From an uncultured Lachnospiraceae bacterium (GTDB lineage Bacteria > Bacillota > Clostridia > Lachnospirales > Lachnospiraceae): a stretch of 32,439 nucleotides of DNA. Every line of letters begins with the position of its first letter. Position 1 is the first letter of the stretch. The notes beneath the pieces were generated by a model, which saw only the letters and a list, made by a program, of their open reading frames with translations, did not search any database and was not told the origin of the DNA. Position numbers and translations under genes: made by a program. Shown here in pieces: positions 1 to 9,272 of this stretch. The stretch lies in contig CALWPC010000044.1 in NCBI GenBank assembly GCA_944383325.1, forward strand, positions 1 to 32,439. Direction: 5' to 3'.

Positions 1-119
1 CTCCACCTTCCTTCAGATCCCACCTCACGATGGACACCCTTGGTCTTGGCTGTATCCTTCCCACTACTAGGGCGGATTAGGGACTTTCACCCATTAGTGA
101 CGTGCGCCGCAAGGCGCAC
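1..119 (-). mobile_element. Group IIC intron, 5' end (domain I start), truncated by window edge
   Basis: Read on the minus strand, the element begins at position 119 with GTGCG, the group II intron 5' consensus. The first 18 bases (GTGCGCC TTGC GGCGCAC) fold on themselves. GGGTGAAAGTCCC, then AAGGGTGTCC, then ATCTGAAGGAAG follow in the order I recall from domain I of group IIC introns such as that of Oceanobacillus iheyensis. The 5' exon ends TTTTTTAT at 120, immediately behind a factor-independent terminator hairpin, which is the known target preference of bacterial class C introns. The rest of the ribozyme and any reverse transcriptase lie outside the window to the left, so activity cannot be judged. 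The identification rests on the ribozyme pattern, not on any protein. Confidence 0.85.
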
Positions 120-121
120 AT

Positions 122-162
122 AAAAAACGCTCCGGCGATATATTCTCGTCCGAAGCGTTTTT
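122..162 (-). terminator. Rho-independent terminator of the uridine-kinase-like gene; intron target
   Basis: On the minus strand AAAAACGCT-TCGG pairs with CCGG-AGCGTTTTT, and a further CGA/TCG pairing lies inside, followed by a run of six T. One pair is a U-G wobble in minus-strand RNA but a C-A mismatch in plus-strand RNA, so the structure favours leftward termination. The group IIC intron starts 3 bases beyond the T-run. The 157 bases between this hairpin and the upstream gene stop (163-319) hold no feature I can recognise. Confidence 0.8.
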
Positions 163-319
163 GATCAATATATGCGATTGTGACAGATCCAAAACATTAA
201 GCGTATATCCAATCCTATTCGGTTTGCTTTGCCATTGTGCAACCCATCTTCTTAATGATACTGAAAGCCTCTGTCCTGATTGTAAAGTACTGTTTGGTTG
301 CCTGTTTACAGAACCATTT

Positions 320-910
320 TCATTCTCCCAATGATTCCATCTCCAAACGCAGCTCCACTCTCTTCTCAATTTGAAACGCCTCAAAATAGGCTTCTTCCAG
401 AGGAATCCATAACTCGCTAAACTCTCGCACCCGCTGTACTCCGTTTCTTTCCTGAATGCGCAAGCGCTGTTCCTGCGCGTTCAGAGTCAGAAAGATCCGC
501 AAATGATAAAAGTCCCACAACTCCGGATGGCAGCTGTAGGCTCCCTCCACAATATTCCACGCTTTTGGCCGCGCCGACACCGGCTTCATCATCCGCCGGC
601 TGCGGCAGTCATACGGCCGGTACTCCACCGACTTGCCATCCGCAAGCGGAAGCAAAATTTCCTCCCGCACCCGCTCGTAATCTACATTGCCGCCAGGTCT
701 TAAAAGCCGCTGTCTGGTTCTCTGTTCCGGACGCAGAAAGAAGTCGTCCATATGAAACACATTGCATTTCAGCGCTTTTCCCAAAGCAGCCGCCAATGTG
801 GTTTTTCCGGCCGCACATCTTCCGTCGATAGCCATAATCAGCGGATACGGCTGTTTCTCGATTTCCGCCATTTTCTGCAGCACACAGTCTGCCGCACTCT
901 CCAAACGCAT
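320..910 (-). CDS. Uridine-kinase-like P-loop NTPase (196 aa)
   Basis: This is probably a small nucleoside or metabolite kinase of the uridine kinase/phosphoribulokinase-like P-loop group. Residues 30-37 are a Walker A motif (GRCAAGKT) after a beta strand (LIMAIDG). HMDDFFL at about 55 matches the substrate-side acidic motif of Udk-like proteins, and an RPGGNVDYERV stretch follows. At 196 aa it has kinase-domain size with no extra domain. I place the start at 910 because AGGA sits 6 bases upstream; an in-frame ATG at 934 lies inside the preceding terminator hairpin and has no ribosome binding site. The gene is isolated between two terminators, downstream of the fucose isomerase gene. The substrate is unknown; uridine itself is not assured. 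Confidence 0.8.
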   Translation of the reverse strand: MRLESAADCVLQKMAEIEKQPYPLIMAIDGRCAAGKTTLAAALGKALKCNVFHMDDFFLRPEQRTRQRLLRPGGNVDYERVREEILLPLADGKSVEYRPYDCRSRRMMKPVSARPKAWNIVEGAYSCHPELWDFYHLRIFLTLNAQEQRLRIQERNGVQRVREFSELWIPLEEAYFEAFQIEKRVELRLEMESLGE

Positions 911-925
911 GATCATCCTTTCTAC

Positions 926-960
926 AAAAAACATGGCGGCATAGTCTGAGCCATGCCGCC
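926..960 (-). terminator. Rho-independent terminator of the L-fucose isomerase gene
   Basis: A perfect 8-bp stem (GGCGGCAT 935-942 with ATGCCGCC 953-960) has a 10-base loop and is followed on the minus strand by ATGTTTTTTG. It lies 22 bases beyond the isomerase stop. A T-run (TGCTTTTTG) on the other side means it may also act rightward, although no plus-strand gene needs it. Confidence 0.85.
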
Positions 961-982
961 TGCTTTTTGATTGCTATACAAG

Positions 983-2776
983 TTATTTATAGAGCGGTCC
1001 ATATGCCGCGCACGCGCGGTAATCAGCGCCCTCCTTATCCATTCCAAACGCATTCCATGCGGCGGGACGGAAGATCTTTTCCTCGGGCACATTGTGCATG
1101 CAAACCGGAATACGGAGCATGGAGCAAAGCGTAATCAAGTCGGCGCCGATATGCCCGTAACTGATCGCACCATGATTTGCTCCCCAGTTATTCATCACAT
1201 CATACGCTGTTTTAAACGCGCCTTCGCCGGTTGTGCGCGGAGCAAACCAGGTGCACGGCCACGTATAATCCGTCCGTTTCCAGAGCGCGTCGCTCACCTC
1301 TTCCGGAAGCGCAACCGTATAGCCCTCCACAAGCTGCACAACCGGACCGATTCCTTTTACAAGATTCAGACGAACCATCGTTGCGGGCATCTCAGATCTT
1401 GTCTCAAACCTAGAACTGAAACCGCCTCCGCGGAAATAGCCATTGTCGGCTGCATTCCATGTTGTTGCTTTCAGGCAGGCGTCCGCATCCTGCTCAGACA
1501 TCTCGTAAAACGGTTTCACAACCGCATTGCCGTCTGCGTCTCTCATTTCACCGGAAAAATCAAGGCAGGACGCGCCGGAATTGATCAGATGAATAAATCC
1601 GCCGGCCTCTTTTGCCTTCCCGGTCACCTCGTAGCCTGTCGCCTCTTTCACAGCCTCCGGGCTCCAGTACGTCCGCACATCTGAGAACATCTGCGCCGTA
1701 TTCGTGAGCAGCTTATTAAACAGCATGCTGACGCCATTTAAAGTGTCGTTCTCAGTCGCCAGAATGTACGGCTCGCGCATTCCGTTCCAGTCGAAGGACG
1801 TATTCAGCAATGCCTCCGCGAAGTCACAGTTCGGATAATAATCTGTCCACTGTCTCTGCCCCTGGAAACCTGCCGCGATGGCATTATGGCCAACCATCTC
1901 CTCCTCACAGCCTTTCGGCAGTTTCGGATTGCCGTTCATCAGATCCTTGATAATGCACATCATCTTGACAACAAATTCAAAATCCTTCTCTTTTTGCTCT
2001 GGAGATTTCTGTGCAAAATCAGGATTTTTGTCAAAGCCGATTTCACATTTTTCTTTTGCCCATGCAAGCGCTTTCTGGTATTCTTCCTCATCATAAATAC
2101 CTTCGTTCATTCTGCGAATAATTTCCACCTCGTCGACCGACTCCACGCGCATGCCGAGATACTCTTCAAAAAATTCCGGATTAATAATCGAACCCGCGAT
2201 TCCCATACAGATCGAACCGATCTGCAAATATGACTTGCCTCTCATAGTCGCCGCAGCTACCGCCGCACGGCCGAAACGAAGCAGTTTTTCCTTTACATCC
2301 TCCGGAATCGTCATATCATCACACGCACGGACGTCCCTGCCGTAAATACCGAAAGCCGGAAGTCCTTTCTGCGCATAACCTGCCAGTACGGATGCCAAAT
2401 ATACCGCGCCCGGGCGTTCTGTGCCGTTAAAACCCCATACGCCTTTGATCGTCATCGGATCCATGTCCATCGTCTCCGCGCCGTAACACCAACATGGCGT
2501 CACAGAGAGGGTAATATCAACACCCTCTTTTTTAAACTTTGCCGCGCAGGCCGCAGCTTCCGCCACACGGCCGATCGTCGTATCTGCAATGATCACGCGC
2601 ACAGGTTCCCCGTTGGAATATTTCAGATTTTCCGTAAACAGATCGGCAGCCGCTTTGGCCATATTCATCGTCTGCTCCTCGAGAGAGCCTCTGACATCCA
2701 GGATGCCTCTCCTTCCATCAATGATCGGACGAATACCAATCACCGGATAATCTCCAATGTATCTGTTTGCAGCCAT
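983..2776 (-). CDS. fucI: L-fucose isomerase (597 aa)
   Basis: A ketol isomerase of the FucI family, which converts L-fucose to L-fuculose (often also D-arabinose to D-ribulose) in the cytoplasm with Mn2+. The length (597) is close to the E. coli enzyme (591). Diagnostic stretches are [20 protein letters not shown] near the N terminus, [33 protein letters not shown] in the middle, [21 protein letters not shown] and a C-terminal [10 protein letters not shown] region. The start at 2776 follows AGGAGG with 7-base spacing; the frame is open 42 codons further upstream but that part crosses the promoter region. The gene is divergent from an AraC-type regulator, its probable sugar-responsive activator. 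No fuculokinase, aldolase or transporter gene is adjacent, so the rest of the pathway must be elsewhere. Product is clear; the physiological substrate is less certain. Confidence 0.93.
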   Translation of the reverse strand: MAANRYIGDYPVIGIRPIIDGRRGILDVRGSLEEQTMNMAKAAADLFTENLKYSNGEPVRVIIADTTIGRVAEAAACAAKFKKEGVDITLSVTPCWCYGAETMDMDPMTIKGVWGFNGTERPGAVYLASVLAGYAQKGLPAFGIYGRDVRACDDMTIPEDVKEKLLRFGRAAVAAATMRGKSYLQIGSICMGIAGSIINPEFFEEYLGMRVESVDEVEIIRRMNEGIYDEEEYQKALAWAKEKCEIGFDKNPDFAQKSPEQKEKDFEFVVKMMCIIKDLMNGNPKLPKGCEEEMVGHNAIAAGFQGQRQWTDYYPNCDFAEALLNTSFDWNGMREPYILATENDTLNGVSMLFNKLLTNTAQMFSDVRTYWSPEAVKEATGYEVTGKAKEAGGFIHLINSGASCLDFSGEMRDADGNAVVKPFYEMSEQDADACLKATTWNAADNGYFRGGGFSSRFETRSEMPATMVRLNLVKGIGPVVQLVEGYTVALPEEVSDALWKRTDYTWPCTWFAPRTTGEGAFKTAYDVMNNWGANHGAISYGHIGADLITLCSMLRIPVCMHNVPEEKIFRPAAWNAFGMDKEGADYRACAAYGPLYK

Positions 2777-2839
2777 ATGTAATTCCTCCTTTTGAATTTG
2801 TGAAAACTGTACAAGAACAACCTGACTGAATCTATTACC

Positions 2840-2868
2840 AGTATAACTCTTGCCCATATTGAATTCTA
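2840..2868 (-). promoter_or_regulatory. Probable weak promoter of fucI
   Basis: On the minus strand a TATACT -10 element lies at 2840-2845, about 64 bases before the fucI start codon. The hexamer 17 bases upstream (TAGAAT) is a poor -35, as expected for a promoter that needs an AraC-type activator. It overlaps the regulator promoter on the other strand. Confidence 0.4.
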
Positions 2869-2878
2869 GTGCTATAAT
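2850..2878 (+). promoter_or_regulatory. Sigma-A-type promoter of the AraC-family regulator gene
   Basis: TTGCCC at 2850-2855 and TATAAT at 2873-2878 are separated by exactly 17 bases on the plus strand. The predicted start near 2885 leaves an untranslated leader of about 95 bases. The -10 lies in a small palindrome (GCTAT-T-ATAGC on the other strand, 2871-2881). Confidence 0.65.
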
Positions 2879-2980
2879 AGCAAAAAATATAACAATATTC
2901 ACGTTTGTCTTTTAAATATCCGTTTTCAAACATAGATATAAACAAAAAATGTGAGATTTTTCACAGAAATGGAGCATGTC

Positions 2981-3844
2981 ATGAAACTATCCGACTACCA
3001 GGAAAACCGCCAGCGCGGCACCTATGAGTTTCCGGTCGAATATCATTATGTCGACGCCTCTCACCCTCAATATTATATGCCGCTCCACTGGCATATGGAG
3101 TACGAACTGCTGCGCGTACAAGCCGGAGCGCTCACCCTGACTCTGGACGAGCGGGAGTTTACTGCCGAAAAAAACGATATTGTATTTATACGGTCCGGAA
3201 TCGTGCACTCGGGAAGTCCGTCGGATCACTGTACCTATGAGTGCGTCGTCTTTGATCTGAATATGCTGTACAAACAAAGCCCCCTGTTCCGCCGGCTGCT
3301 TCTGCCGGTTTCCGATGGCTCCACGGTAATCTTTGATCATTTTTCAGGCGCCGACCTCGCCATTACCTCCATTACCGACCGCCTGTTTGTTTCGCTCGCC
3401 TCCGAGAATACGCACACTCCTCTTCTCGCGGTCGGAGCGCTTTACGATTTTTTTGGCACCGTGTTTGCGCAGCAACGCTATTCCAATACCAACTTTCAGA
3501 CAACGCGCACACATCACAGAATTGACCAACTAAAAAAGGTAATTGCATATATCGAGGAACATTACTCCTCCGCAATTACCTTAGATCAACTCTCCAAAAT
3601 CGCCGGCATGTCTCCAAAATACTTTTGCCGCTATTTTCAGGAACTCACGCACCAGTCTCCTATGACCTATATTAACCATCACCGTGTTCAGATCGCAGCG
3701 CATCTTCTTCAGACAACCGACCTGTCGATTACGGAAGTCGGATTCAGCTGCGGATTTAACGATCCGAGCTATTTCATTAAAACATTTAAGCGCTACATGC
3801 ACACAACGCCCGGTCGCTACGCACGCCTCAGAGAAGGCATTTAA
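2981..3844 (+). CDS. AraC-family transcriptional regulator with cupin sensor domain (287 aa)
   Basis: The N-terminal part (about residues 20-140) is a cupin-type sugar-binding domain; MPLHWHMEYELL and a following IVFIRSGIVHSG are typical of AraC_binding domains. The C-terminal hundred residues carry the two helix-turn-helix units of the AraC/XylS fold: LDQLSKIAGMSPKYFCRYFQ, then ITEVGFSCGFNDPSYFIKTF with the usual TPGRYARLR ending. I choose ATG 2981, preceded by GGAG at 6 bases, rather than the upstream GTG at 2951. The only neighbour on its left is the divergent fucI gene, so it is most likely a local activator or repressor of that gene. Its stop codon overlaps the stop of the convergent pyrophosphatase gene. 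Confidence 0.9.
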   Translation: MKLSDYQENRQRGTYEFPVEYHYVDASHPQYYMPLHWHMEYELLRVQAGALTLTLDEREFTAEKNDIVFIRSGIVHSGSPSDHCTYECVVFDLNMLYKQSPLFRRLLLPVSDGSTVIFDHFSGADLAITSITDRLFVSLASENTHTPLLAVGALYDFFGTVFAQQRYSNTNFQTTRTHHRIDQLKKVIAYIEEHYSSAITLDQLSKIAGMSPKYFCRYFQELTHQSPMTYINHHRVQIAAHLLQTTDLSITEVGFSCGFNDPSYFIKTFKRYMHTTPGRYARLREGI

Positions 3845-5493
3845 TCTTCCTGCTGAATGGCAATCATAAGCTCCGGGATCAGCTGCTTTTTCCGCGACAC
3901 CACGCCCTCAAGAATATAGGAATCCGAAACTTCTGCAAAGGAAAACGCGGTCTGCACTAGCTCCGCCGCGCCGGATCCTTTGCACAGCAATTCTGTCGTC
4001 GCCATGACCATATTCGTCAGCATGAAAAACAGCATGTTGACCCCCTCCGCCTCATAGGAGCTGTTCATATACGGGACAAGCCGCTCCTTGATTTCCTTGA
4101 GCTCCGCCTCGTCCATCGAGGAAATTTGCCCGACCCCAAACGTCGTGTCGTTCATGGAAAATTTCTTATAGTCCTGATGAAAAATTTCTTTCGCCGATTT
4201 GTTTTTCAGATTGCTTCCGGCGCGAAACATTTCTGTCGCATACTGCCGCACATCAATGCCCGCAATGTTCGCCAACTGCTCGGCCGCCTCTTTATCTACC
4301 TGCGTACAGGTCGGCGAGCGGTACATCAGCGTATCGGATAAAATCGCAGAACAGAGCAGACCGGCAATTTCCGGTTTGATTTCCACCTGATTTTCCTGAT
4401 ACATCTGATAGACGATCGTGGCTGTGCACCCAAGCGGCTGATTCCTGAAAAATACCGGCGAAATCGTTTCGATCGTACCTAACCTGTGATGATCAATAAT
4501 TTCCAGAATTTCCGCATCTTCAATGCCGTCCACCGCCTGCTTCTGCTCGTTGTGATCTACAAGAATCACCCGCTTACGCCCGCTTCCCAACAGGTTACGG
4601 CGGGAGATCATGCCGATGTAATTTCCTCTGCGGTCCAATATCGGAAAATCACGGTGGCGCTTTTTTGCCATAATCGCGCGTGCCTCATCGACATACGAAT
4701 CTGTGCGAAACGTAATCAGAGAATCTCTTCTCATAAAATAACTGATCGGCATACTCTGATTGATCAGCCGCGCGACCGTAAAGGTATCATGCGGGGCGCG
4801 GATCACCGTACACTGATGATCTTTGGCAAGCTGCTGAATCGTTTTCGAGATTTTCGCGCCTTCGCATACGATAATCGCTTTTGCCTCCATCTCGATCGCA
4901 CACAGCTGCGATTCGTAGCGGTTGCCCAGGATCACCAGATCGCCCGGCTCAATATAATCCTCCATCAAATCTGGATTTGCAGCCGCAACAAGCACTTTTC
5001 CCTCTTCAAAATACGCATTCTTATCCCCGACAACCATATCTGCATCCAGGGTTTCCAGAATATTTTTATATTGTGTTTTTGCCCTGGCAAGAATTCTGCT
5101 GTCATAAACGTCCATATACGACATTGCAATATCCGTAATCGTAATCAAGCCCTCGAGCTTGTTTCGATTTGTAATCGGCAGTGTGACAACACCGATTTCA
5201 TTCATCAGTGTCCATGCTTTTTTCAGGGAAATATTGCGGTTGACACCGGGCGTCTGCCGAATTTCAATGTCACGCACCTGAGTGCGCACGTCATTGAGTC
5301 TAGGCGGTTCCATGACGCCGAACTTTTTCAGTACAAACTGAGTTTCCTCGTTCAGATGACCGGCGCGCATCGGCACGTATTCATCTGAGGGATGCAGTGT
5401 GTTTTTTAATTCCGCATAAGCGATCGCCGAACATACGGAATCCGTATCCGGATTTTTATGACCAACTACAAACACAAAATTATGCTCGAACAT
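3841..5493 (-). CDS. CBS/DRTGG-domain family II (manganese-dependent) inorganic pyrophosphatase (550 aa)
   Basis: Hydrolyses pyrophosphate to phosphate, pulling biosynthetic reactions forward. The N-terminal GHKNPDTDS motif (11-19) and D334-H335-H336 are metal ligands of DHH-family pyrophosphatases. The catalytic half is split by an insert of about 240 residues. The insert holds two CBS segments (near GVVTLPITNRNKLEGLITIT and DFPILDRRGNYIGMISRRNL) and a DRTGG-like domain between them. In clostridial homologues this insert binds adenine nucleotides or diadenosine polyphosphates and regulates activity. Length agrees with that class (about 550) rather than the roughly 310 aa of insert-free enzymes. 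ATG 5493 follows GGAGG closely. It is 26 bases downstream of ftsH and is probably cotranscribed with it. No terminator is visible between it and the convergent regulator. Confidence 0.93.
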   Translation of the reverse strand: MFEHNFVFVVGHKNPDTDSVCSAIAYAELKNTLHPSDEYVPMRAGHLNEETQFVLKKFGVMEPPRLNDVRTQVRDIEIRQTPGVNRNISLKKAWTLMNEIGVVTLPITNRNKLEGLITITDIAMSYMDVYDSRILARAKTQYKNILETLDADMVVGDKNAYFEEGKVLVAAANPDLMEDYIEPGDLVILGNRYESQLCAIEMEAKAIIVCEGAKISKTIQQLAKDHQCTVIRAPHDTFTVARLINQSMPISYFMRRDSLITFRTDSYVDEARAIMAKKRHRDFPILDRRGNYIGMISRRNLLGSGRKRVILVDHNEQKQAVDGIEDAEILEIIDHHRLGTIETISPVFFRNQPLGCTATIVYQMYQENQVEIKPEIAGLLCSAILSDTLMYRSPTCTQVDKEAAEQLANIAGIDVRQYATEMFRAGSNLKNKSAKEIFHQDYKKFSMNDTTFGVGQISSMDEAELKEIKERLVPYMNSSYEAEGVNMLFFMLTNMVMATTELLCKGSGAAELVQTAFSFAEVSDSYILEGVVSRKKQLIPELMIAIQQED

Positions 5494-5519
5494 AACTCCT
5501 CCCATCCGCTTTGGCCGTC

Positions 5520-7409
5520 TTACGGCTCCTGCAGCTGCACATCCGCATCACAAACGTCGGCTTCTCCGTTTTTAATGCGGTTAAAAATGTCCATAAATTG
5601 CTTGCCCGTAATGGTTTCCTTTTCATACAGAAATTCTGCAATCTGATCCATCACTCTGCGATTATCCTCAAGCAACGACTTGGCTCTGGCATAGCACTCT
5701 TTTAAAATACGCATAACCTCGTTGTCAATCTGCGCCGCCGTCTCCTCACCGCAATTCAACACAGAGCGCGCGTCGAGATACTGGCTCTCCACGCTCTCCA
5801 AAGCCATCAGGCCAAATTTATCGGACATCCCGTAACGGGTAACCATTGCCCGCGCAATGTTCGTCGCCTGCTCAATGTCATTGGAGGCACCTGTCGTCAC
5901 AGTGTCAAACACAAGCTCCTCGGCCGCGCGGCCCCCAAACAGCGTCACCAGGCGGGCCATCAGCTCGTCTTTGCTCATAAGGAATTTCTCCTCCTCAGGA
6001 ACCTGCATCACATATCCGAGAGAGCCCATTGTACGGGGCACAATGGTGATTTTCTGTACCGGCTCCGCATCTTTGAGCAAGGCGGTGACAAGTGCATGCC
6101 CGACTTCATGATATGCTACAGTCTGCTTCTCCTTTTTGCTCAGCACGCGGTCTTTTTTCTCCTTGCCGGCAATCACCACTTCCACCGACTCAAACAAATC
6201 CGACTGATTGACATATTTACGCCCGTTCTTTACCGCAAGAATGGCCGCCTCATTAATCATGTTGGCCAGATCGGATCCAACTGCGCCGCTCGTCGCCATT
6301 GCAATCGCTTCCAGATCGACGCTGTCGTCCATAAGAACGTCCTTGGAGTGCACTTTGAGCACTTCAAGACGCCCTTTTAAATCCGGTTTATCCACAATGA
6401 CGCGCCGGTCGAAACGTCCCGGCCGCAGCAGCGCTTTGTCCAGAATCTCGGGCCGGTTTGTTGCCGCCAGAATCAGCAGTCCTTTGGACGTATCAAAGCC
6501 GTCCATCTCCGAGAGCAGCTGATTGAGCGTTTGCTCCCGCTCATCATTTCCGCCGTACCGGCTGTCGCGGCTCTTTCCGATCGCATCAATCTCGTCTATA
6601 AAAATAATGCACGGCGCGTTCTTCTGCGCCTCTTTAAACAGATCGCGCACTCTGGATGCGCCGACACCGACAAACATTTCCACAAAATCGGAACCTGCAA
6701 GGCTGTAAAACGGAACTTTCGCCTCGCCGGCGACCGCTTTCGCCAGAAGCGTCTTTCCGGTGCCCGGCGGTCCGACGAGCAGACATCCTTTCGGCAGCTT
6801 CGCGCCGATCTGCATATACTTGCCGGGATTGTGCAGGAAATCTACCACTTCCTGAAGCGATTCCTTCGCCTCATCCTGGCCGGCAACATCCCGGAACGTC
6901 ACTCCTGTTTCCTTCTGCACATACACTTTCGCCGTGCTCTTGCCGACTCCCATCATCCCTCCGCCGGATTTTGAAATCTTGCGCATGACAAGATTAAACA
7001 TAATGACTGCCAGTAGAATGGGAATACCATATATCAGAATGATCTCAAAAATGGTCGAGCGGGAATCCGGAATCTCTCCGTTGTAGGACACGCCCTGTTC
7101 TTTGAGCATCGGAAGCAAATCCTCATCATATAAATACCCTGTATAATACGTGACAGGCAGATAACTGTCCGAAGAGGATTTCGGCTCAATTTTGATCTGC
7201 GCGCTTGAGATCTCTACCGCCTTCACCTTCCCGTCAGTGAGCATCTCCCAAAACTCGTCGTACGTAATCTCTTTATTGCGGACTCCGGTCACCATACTGG
7301 AAAATACGCTGACGGCAGCCAGTGTGATCAGGACGACCAACAAAAACCATAGAAGAGCCTGTTTGTTCTGCGGGTTTTTATTATTATCTTTATTTTCATG
7401 ATTGTCCAT
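5520..7409 (-). CDS. ftsH: ATP-dependent zinc metalloprotease FtsH (629 aa)
   Basis: A membrane-anchored AAA+ protease that degrades misfolded membrane proteins and short-lived regulators. It has two transmembrane segments (about 18-40 and 122-142) flanking an extracytoplasmic domain. The AAA module carries Walker A GPPGTGKT (213-220), Walker B IIFIDEID and the second region of homology ending GRFDRR. The zinc protease motif is HEVGH (434-438). AAGGAG lies 10 bases upstream of the start. A promoter of its own sits directly behind the pyrG terminator. The N terminus is rich in Asn and Lys before the first membrane helix. Clostridia often have more than one FtsH; whether this is the main copy cannot be seen here. 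Confidence 0.97.
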   Translation of the reverse strand: MDNHENKDNNKNPQNKQALLWFLLVVLITLAAVSVFSSMVTGVRNKEITYDEFWEMLTDGKVKAVEISSAQIKIEPKSSSDSYLPVTYYTGYLYDEDLLPMLKEQGVSYNGEIPDSRSTIFEIILIYGIPILLAVIMFNLVMRKISKSGGGMMGVGKSTAKVYVQKETGVTFRDVAGQDEAKESLQEVVDFLHNPGKYMQIGAKLPKGCLLVGPPGTGKTLLAKAVAGEAKVPFYSLAGSDFVEMFVGVGASRVRDLFKEAQKNAPCIIFIDEIDAIGKSRDSRYGGNDEREQTLNQLLSEMDGFDTSKGLLILAATNRPEILDKALLRPGRFDRRVIVDKPDLKGRLEVLKVHSKDVLMDDSVDLEAIAMATSGAVGSDLANMINEAAILAVKNGRKYVNQSDLFESVEVVIAGKEKKDRVLSKKEKQTVAYHEVGHALVTALLKDAEPVQKITIVPRTMGSLGYVMQVPEEEKFLMSKDELMARLVTLFGGRAAEELVFDTVTTGASNDIEQATNIARAMVTRYGMSDKFGLMALESVESQYLDARSVLNCGEETAAQIDNEVMRILKECYARAKSLLEDNRRVMDQIAEFLYEKETITGKQFMDIFNRIKNGEADVCDADVQLQEP

Positions 7410-7442
7410 AAACCCAGTTCTCCTTAACTTTAGTATTCTCTA

Positions 7443-7471
7443 ATTATAGACACTGTAAACCTGGAAATCAA
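7443..7471 (-). promoter_or_regulatory. Sigma-A-type promoter of ftsH
   Basis: On the minus strand TTGATT (7466-7471) and TATAAT (7443-7448) are spaced by 17 bases. Transcription should start near 7436, about 27 bases before the ftsH start codon. The -35 element abuts the pyrG terminator stem. Confidence 0.75.
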
Positions 7472-7507
7472 CAAAAAGATTGTGAAAAAAATTTCACAAT
7501 CTTTTTG
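7472..7507 (-). terminator. Strong terminator between pyrG and ftsH
   Basis: A perfect 16-bp inverted repeat (CAAAAAGATTGTGAAA, 7472-7487, with its complement 7492-7507) around a 4-base loop. The T-tract is part of the stem and continues in T-rich sequence on the minus strand. It lies 60 bases beyond the pyrG stop and could act in both directions. Confidence 0.8.
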
Positions 7508-7567
7508 AAAAACCACATGAACATATCGTCTGTTTTTTACACATCCGCTCCGGCTATGCGCGATATA

Positions 7568-9181
7568 CTACCGCCTTTGTTCGTGGCGCTTTACCGCCGC
7601 CTCGATAAATCCGCGGAACAGCGGGTGCGGCCTGTTCGGGCGCGACTTTAACTCCGGGTGCGCCTGTGTTGCCAAAAACCATGGATGATCCGAAATTTCA
7701 ATCATCTCCACAATCCGTCCGTCCGGAGACAGGCCGGACAGCCTCATTCCATTTTCTTTCAGTACCTTCCGGTAATCATTATTCACCTCATAGCGGTGAC
7801 GGTGGCGCTCATGAATTGTCTGTTCGCCGTACACCTCATACGCCCGGCTCTGCGTATCCAACACGCATGGGTATGCGCCGAGACGCAGCGTTCCGCCGAT
7901 GTCCTCAACACCGTTTTGGTCAGGCATCAAATCAATTACCGGATGCGTAGTCGTCGGATTCAGCTCAATACTGTGCGCATCCCGATAACCGACTACGTTG
8001 CGCACAAATTCTACAATGGCAAGCTGCATGCCAAGACACAGGCCGAGAAACGGAATACCTTTTGTCCGCGCATAGTGTATAGCCGTAATTTTCCCGTCGA
8101 TCCCCCGGTCCCCAAAACCGCCCGGAACCAAAATGCCGTCGCTGTCTCCCAACAATTCGTCCGCATTTTCGTCATTCAGTTTTTCAGAATCTACCCAGTG
8201 AATATTAACTACCGCATGTCCGGCAATTCCGCCGTGCTTTAACGCCTCTACCACCGAAATGTAAGCGTCGTGGAGCTGAATATACTTCCCGACCAGGGAC
8301 ACGTTCACTTCCTTTGTCGGATTGCGCAGCGCATCCACCATTTTCTTCCAATCGTCCAGATCCGGTTCCGGACAAGGAAGCTTCAGACACTCACAGGCCA
8401 CCTGCGCAAGATTTTCATTTTCCATTGCAAGAGGCGCCTCGTACAGGTATTCCACATCCAGATTTTGCAGGACACGATAGCTCGGCACATTACAAAACAG
8501 CGCAATTTTATCACGCAGACCCTGATCCAGAGGCTGCTCAGACCGGCAGACAATAATATCCGGCTGAATGCCCATACCCTGCAGCTCCTTCACGCTCGCC
8601 TGCGTCGGTTTCGTCTTCATCTCGCCCGAAGCGCGCAAATACGGAATCAGCGTCACGTGAATCAAAATCGCATTTTCACGTCCCACCTCATGCTGAAACT
8701 GACGAATCGACTCCAGAAACGGCTGCGACTCAATATCGCCGACCGTTCCGCCGACTTCGATAATGGCAATGCGCATCTCCTCGTCCGTATAATTCCGATA
8801 GAACCGGCTCTTAATCTCATTGGTGATATGAGGAATCACCTGAACCGTGCCGCCGCCGAAATCGCCCCGACGTTCCTTCTGCAGCACCGACCAGTATATT
8901 TTTCCGGTAGTCACATTCGAATTTTTATCGAGACTTTCATCAATAAAACGCTCGTAGTGGCCGAGATCCAAATCGGTCTCCGCGCCGTCGTCGGTCACAA
9001 ATACTTCTCCGTGCTGAATCGGATTCATGGTGCCCGGATCGATATTAATATAGGGGTCAAATTTCTGCATCGTCACCTTATAGCCCCTGGCTTTCAGCAG
9101 TCTGCCCAGAGAGGCCGCGGTAATTCCCTTTCCAAGCCCTGAAACTACGCCGCCCGTGACAAACACATATTTTACAGCCAT
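7568..9181 (-). CDS. pyrG: CTP synthase (537 aa)
   Basis: Makes CTP from UTP, ATP and glutamine, the last step of pyrimidine nucleotide synthesis. The N-terminal amidoligase domain begins with [19 protein letters not shown] and contains the conserved [17 protein letters not shown] stretch. The C-terminal class I glutamine amidotransferase domain has the nucleophile Cys382 in GLCLGMQLA and a late HPELKSRP segment with the catalytic His and Glu. Length matches the family (about 535-545). The start is preceded by a purine-rich GGAGGAGGAG stretch. It follows the aldo/keto reductase gene by 91 bases with no terminator, so read-through is likely. I do not see the G-rich initially transcribed sequence plus attenuator known from Bacillus pyrG. 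Confidence 0.98.
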   Translation of the reverse strand: MAVKYVFVTGGVVSGLGKGITAASLGRLLKARGYKVTMQKFDPYINIDPGTMNPIQHGEVFVTDDGAETDLDLGHYERFIDESLDKNSNVTTGKIYWSVLQKERRGDFGGGTVQVIPHITNEIKSRFYRNYTDEEMRIAIIEVGGTVGDIESQPFLESIRQFQHEVGRENAILIHVTLIPYLRASGEMKTKPTQASVKELQGMGIQPDIIVCRSEQPLDQGLRDKIALFCNVPSYRVLQNLDVEYLYEAPLAMENENLAQVACECLKLPCPEPDLDDWKKMVDALRNPTKEVNVSLVGKYIQLHDAYISVVEALKHGGIAGHAVVNIHWVDSEKLNDENADELLGDSDGILVPGGFGDRGIDGKITAIHYARTKGIPFLGLCLGMQLAIVEFVRNVVGYRDAHSIELNPTTTHPVIDLMPDQNGVEDIGGTLRLGAYPCVLDTQSRAYEVYGEQTIHERHRHRYEVNNDYRKVLKENGMRLSGLSPDGRIVEMIEISDHPWFLATQAHPELKSRPNRPHPLFRGFIEAAVKRHEQRR

Positions 9182-9272
9182 TTTACTGCTCCTCCTCCGT
9201 TTCGTGTCTCCTCATTTTGTCCTGTCAACAATACTGTCTCCAACTGTTCGCACTCCCACAGCTTTATCCATT

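Noticed and set aside
218-322. Possible TGA read-through (selenocysteine) in the uridine-kinase-like gene, as the frame stays open 34 codons past the stop
   Set aside because: An open run of that length is expected by chance, no selenocysteine insertion hairpin is evident, and the protein is complete in length without it.
94-384. 96-codon minus-strand frame across the intron boundary
   Set aside because: It spans the kinase gene end, a terminator hairpin and the ribozyme 5' end in one frame; no ribosome binding site or known domain.
2920-2933. cre-like sequence between fucI and the regulator
   Set aside because: Only half of the site (CGTTTTCA) fits; three or more defined positions fail.
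4486-5388. 300-codon plus-strand frame opposite the pyrophosphatase gene
   Set aside because: Antisense shadow; the minus-strand protein has clear catalytic motifs throughout the same bases.
8270-9142. 290-codon plus-strand frame opposite pyrG
   Set aside because: Antisense shadow of a strongly conserved enzyme; no recognisable domain.
9182-9272. Bacillus-type CTP-sensing attenuator ahead of pyrG
   Set aside because: No hairpin with a T-run and no promoter with a G-run start site is visible in this 91-base gap.
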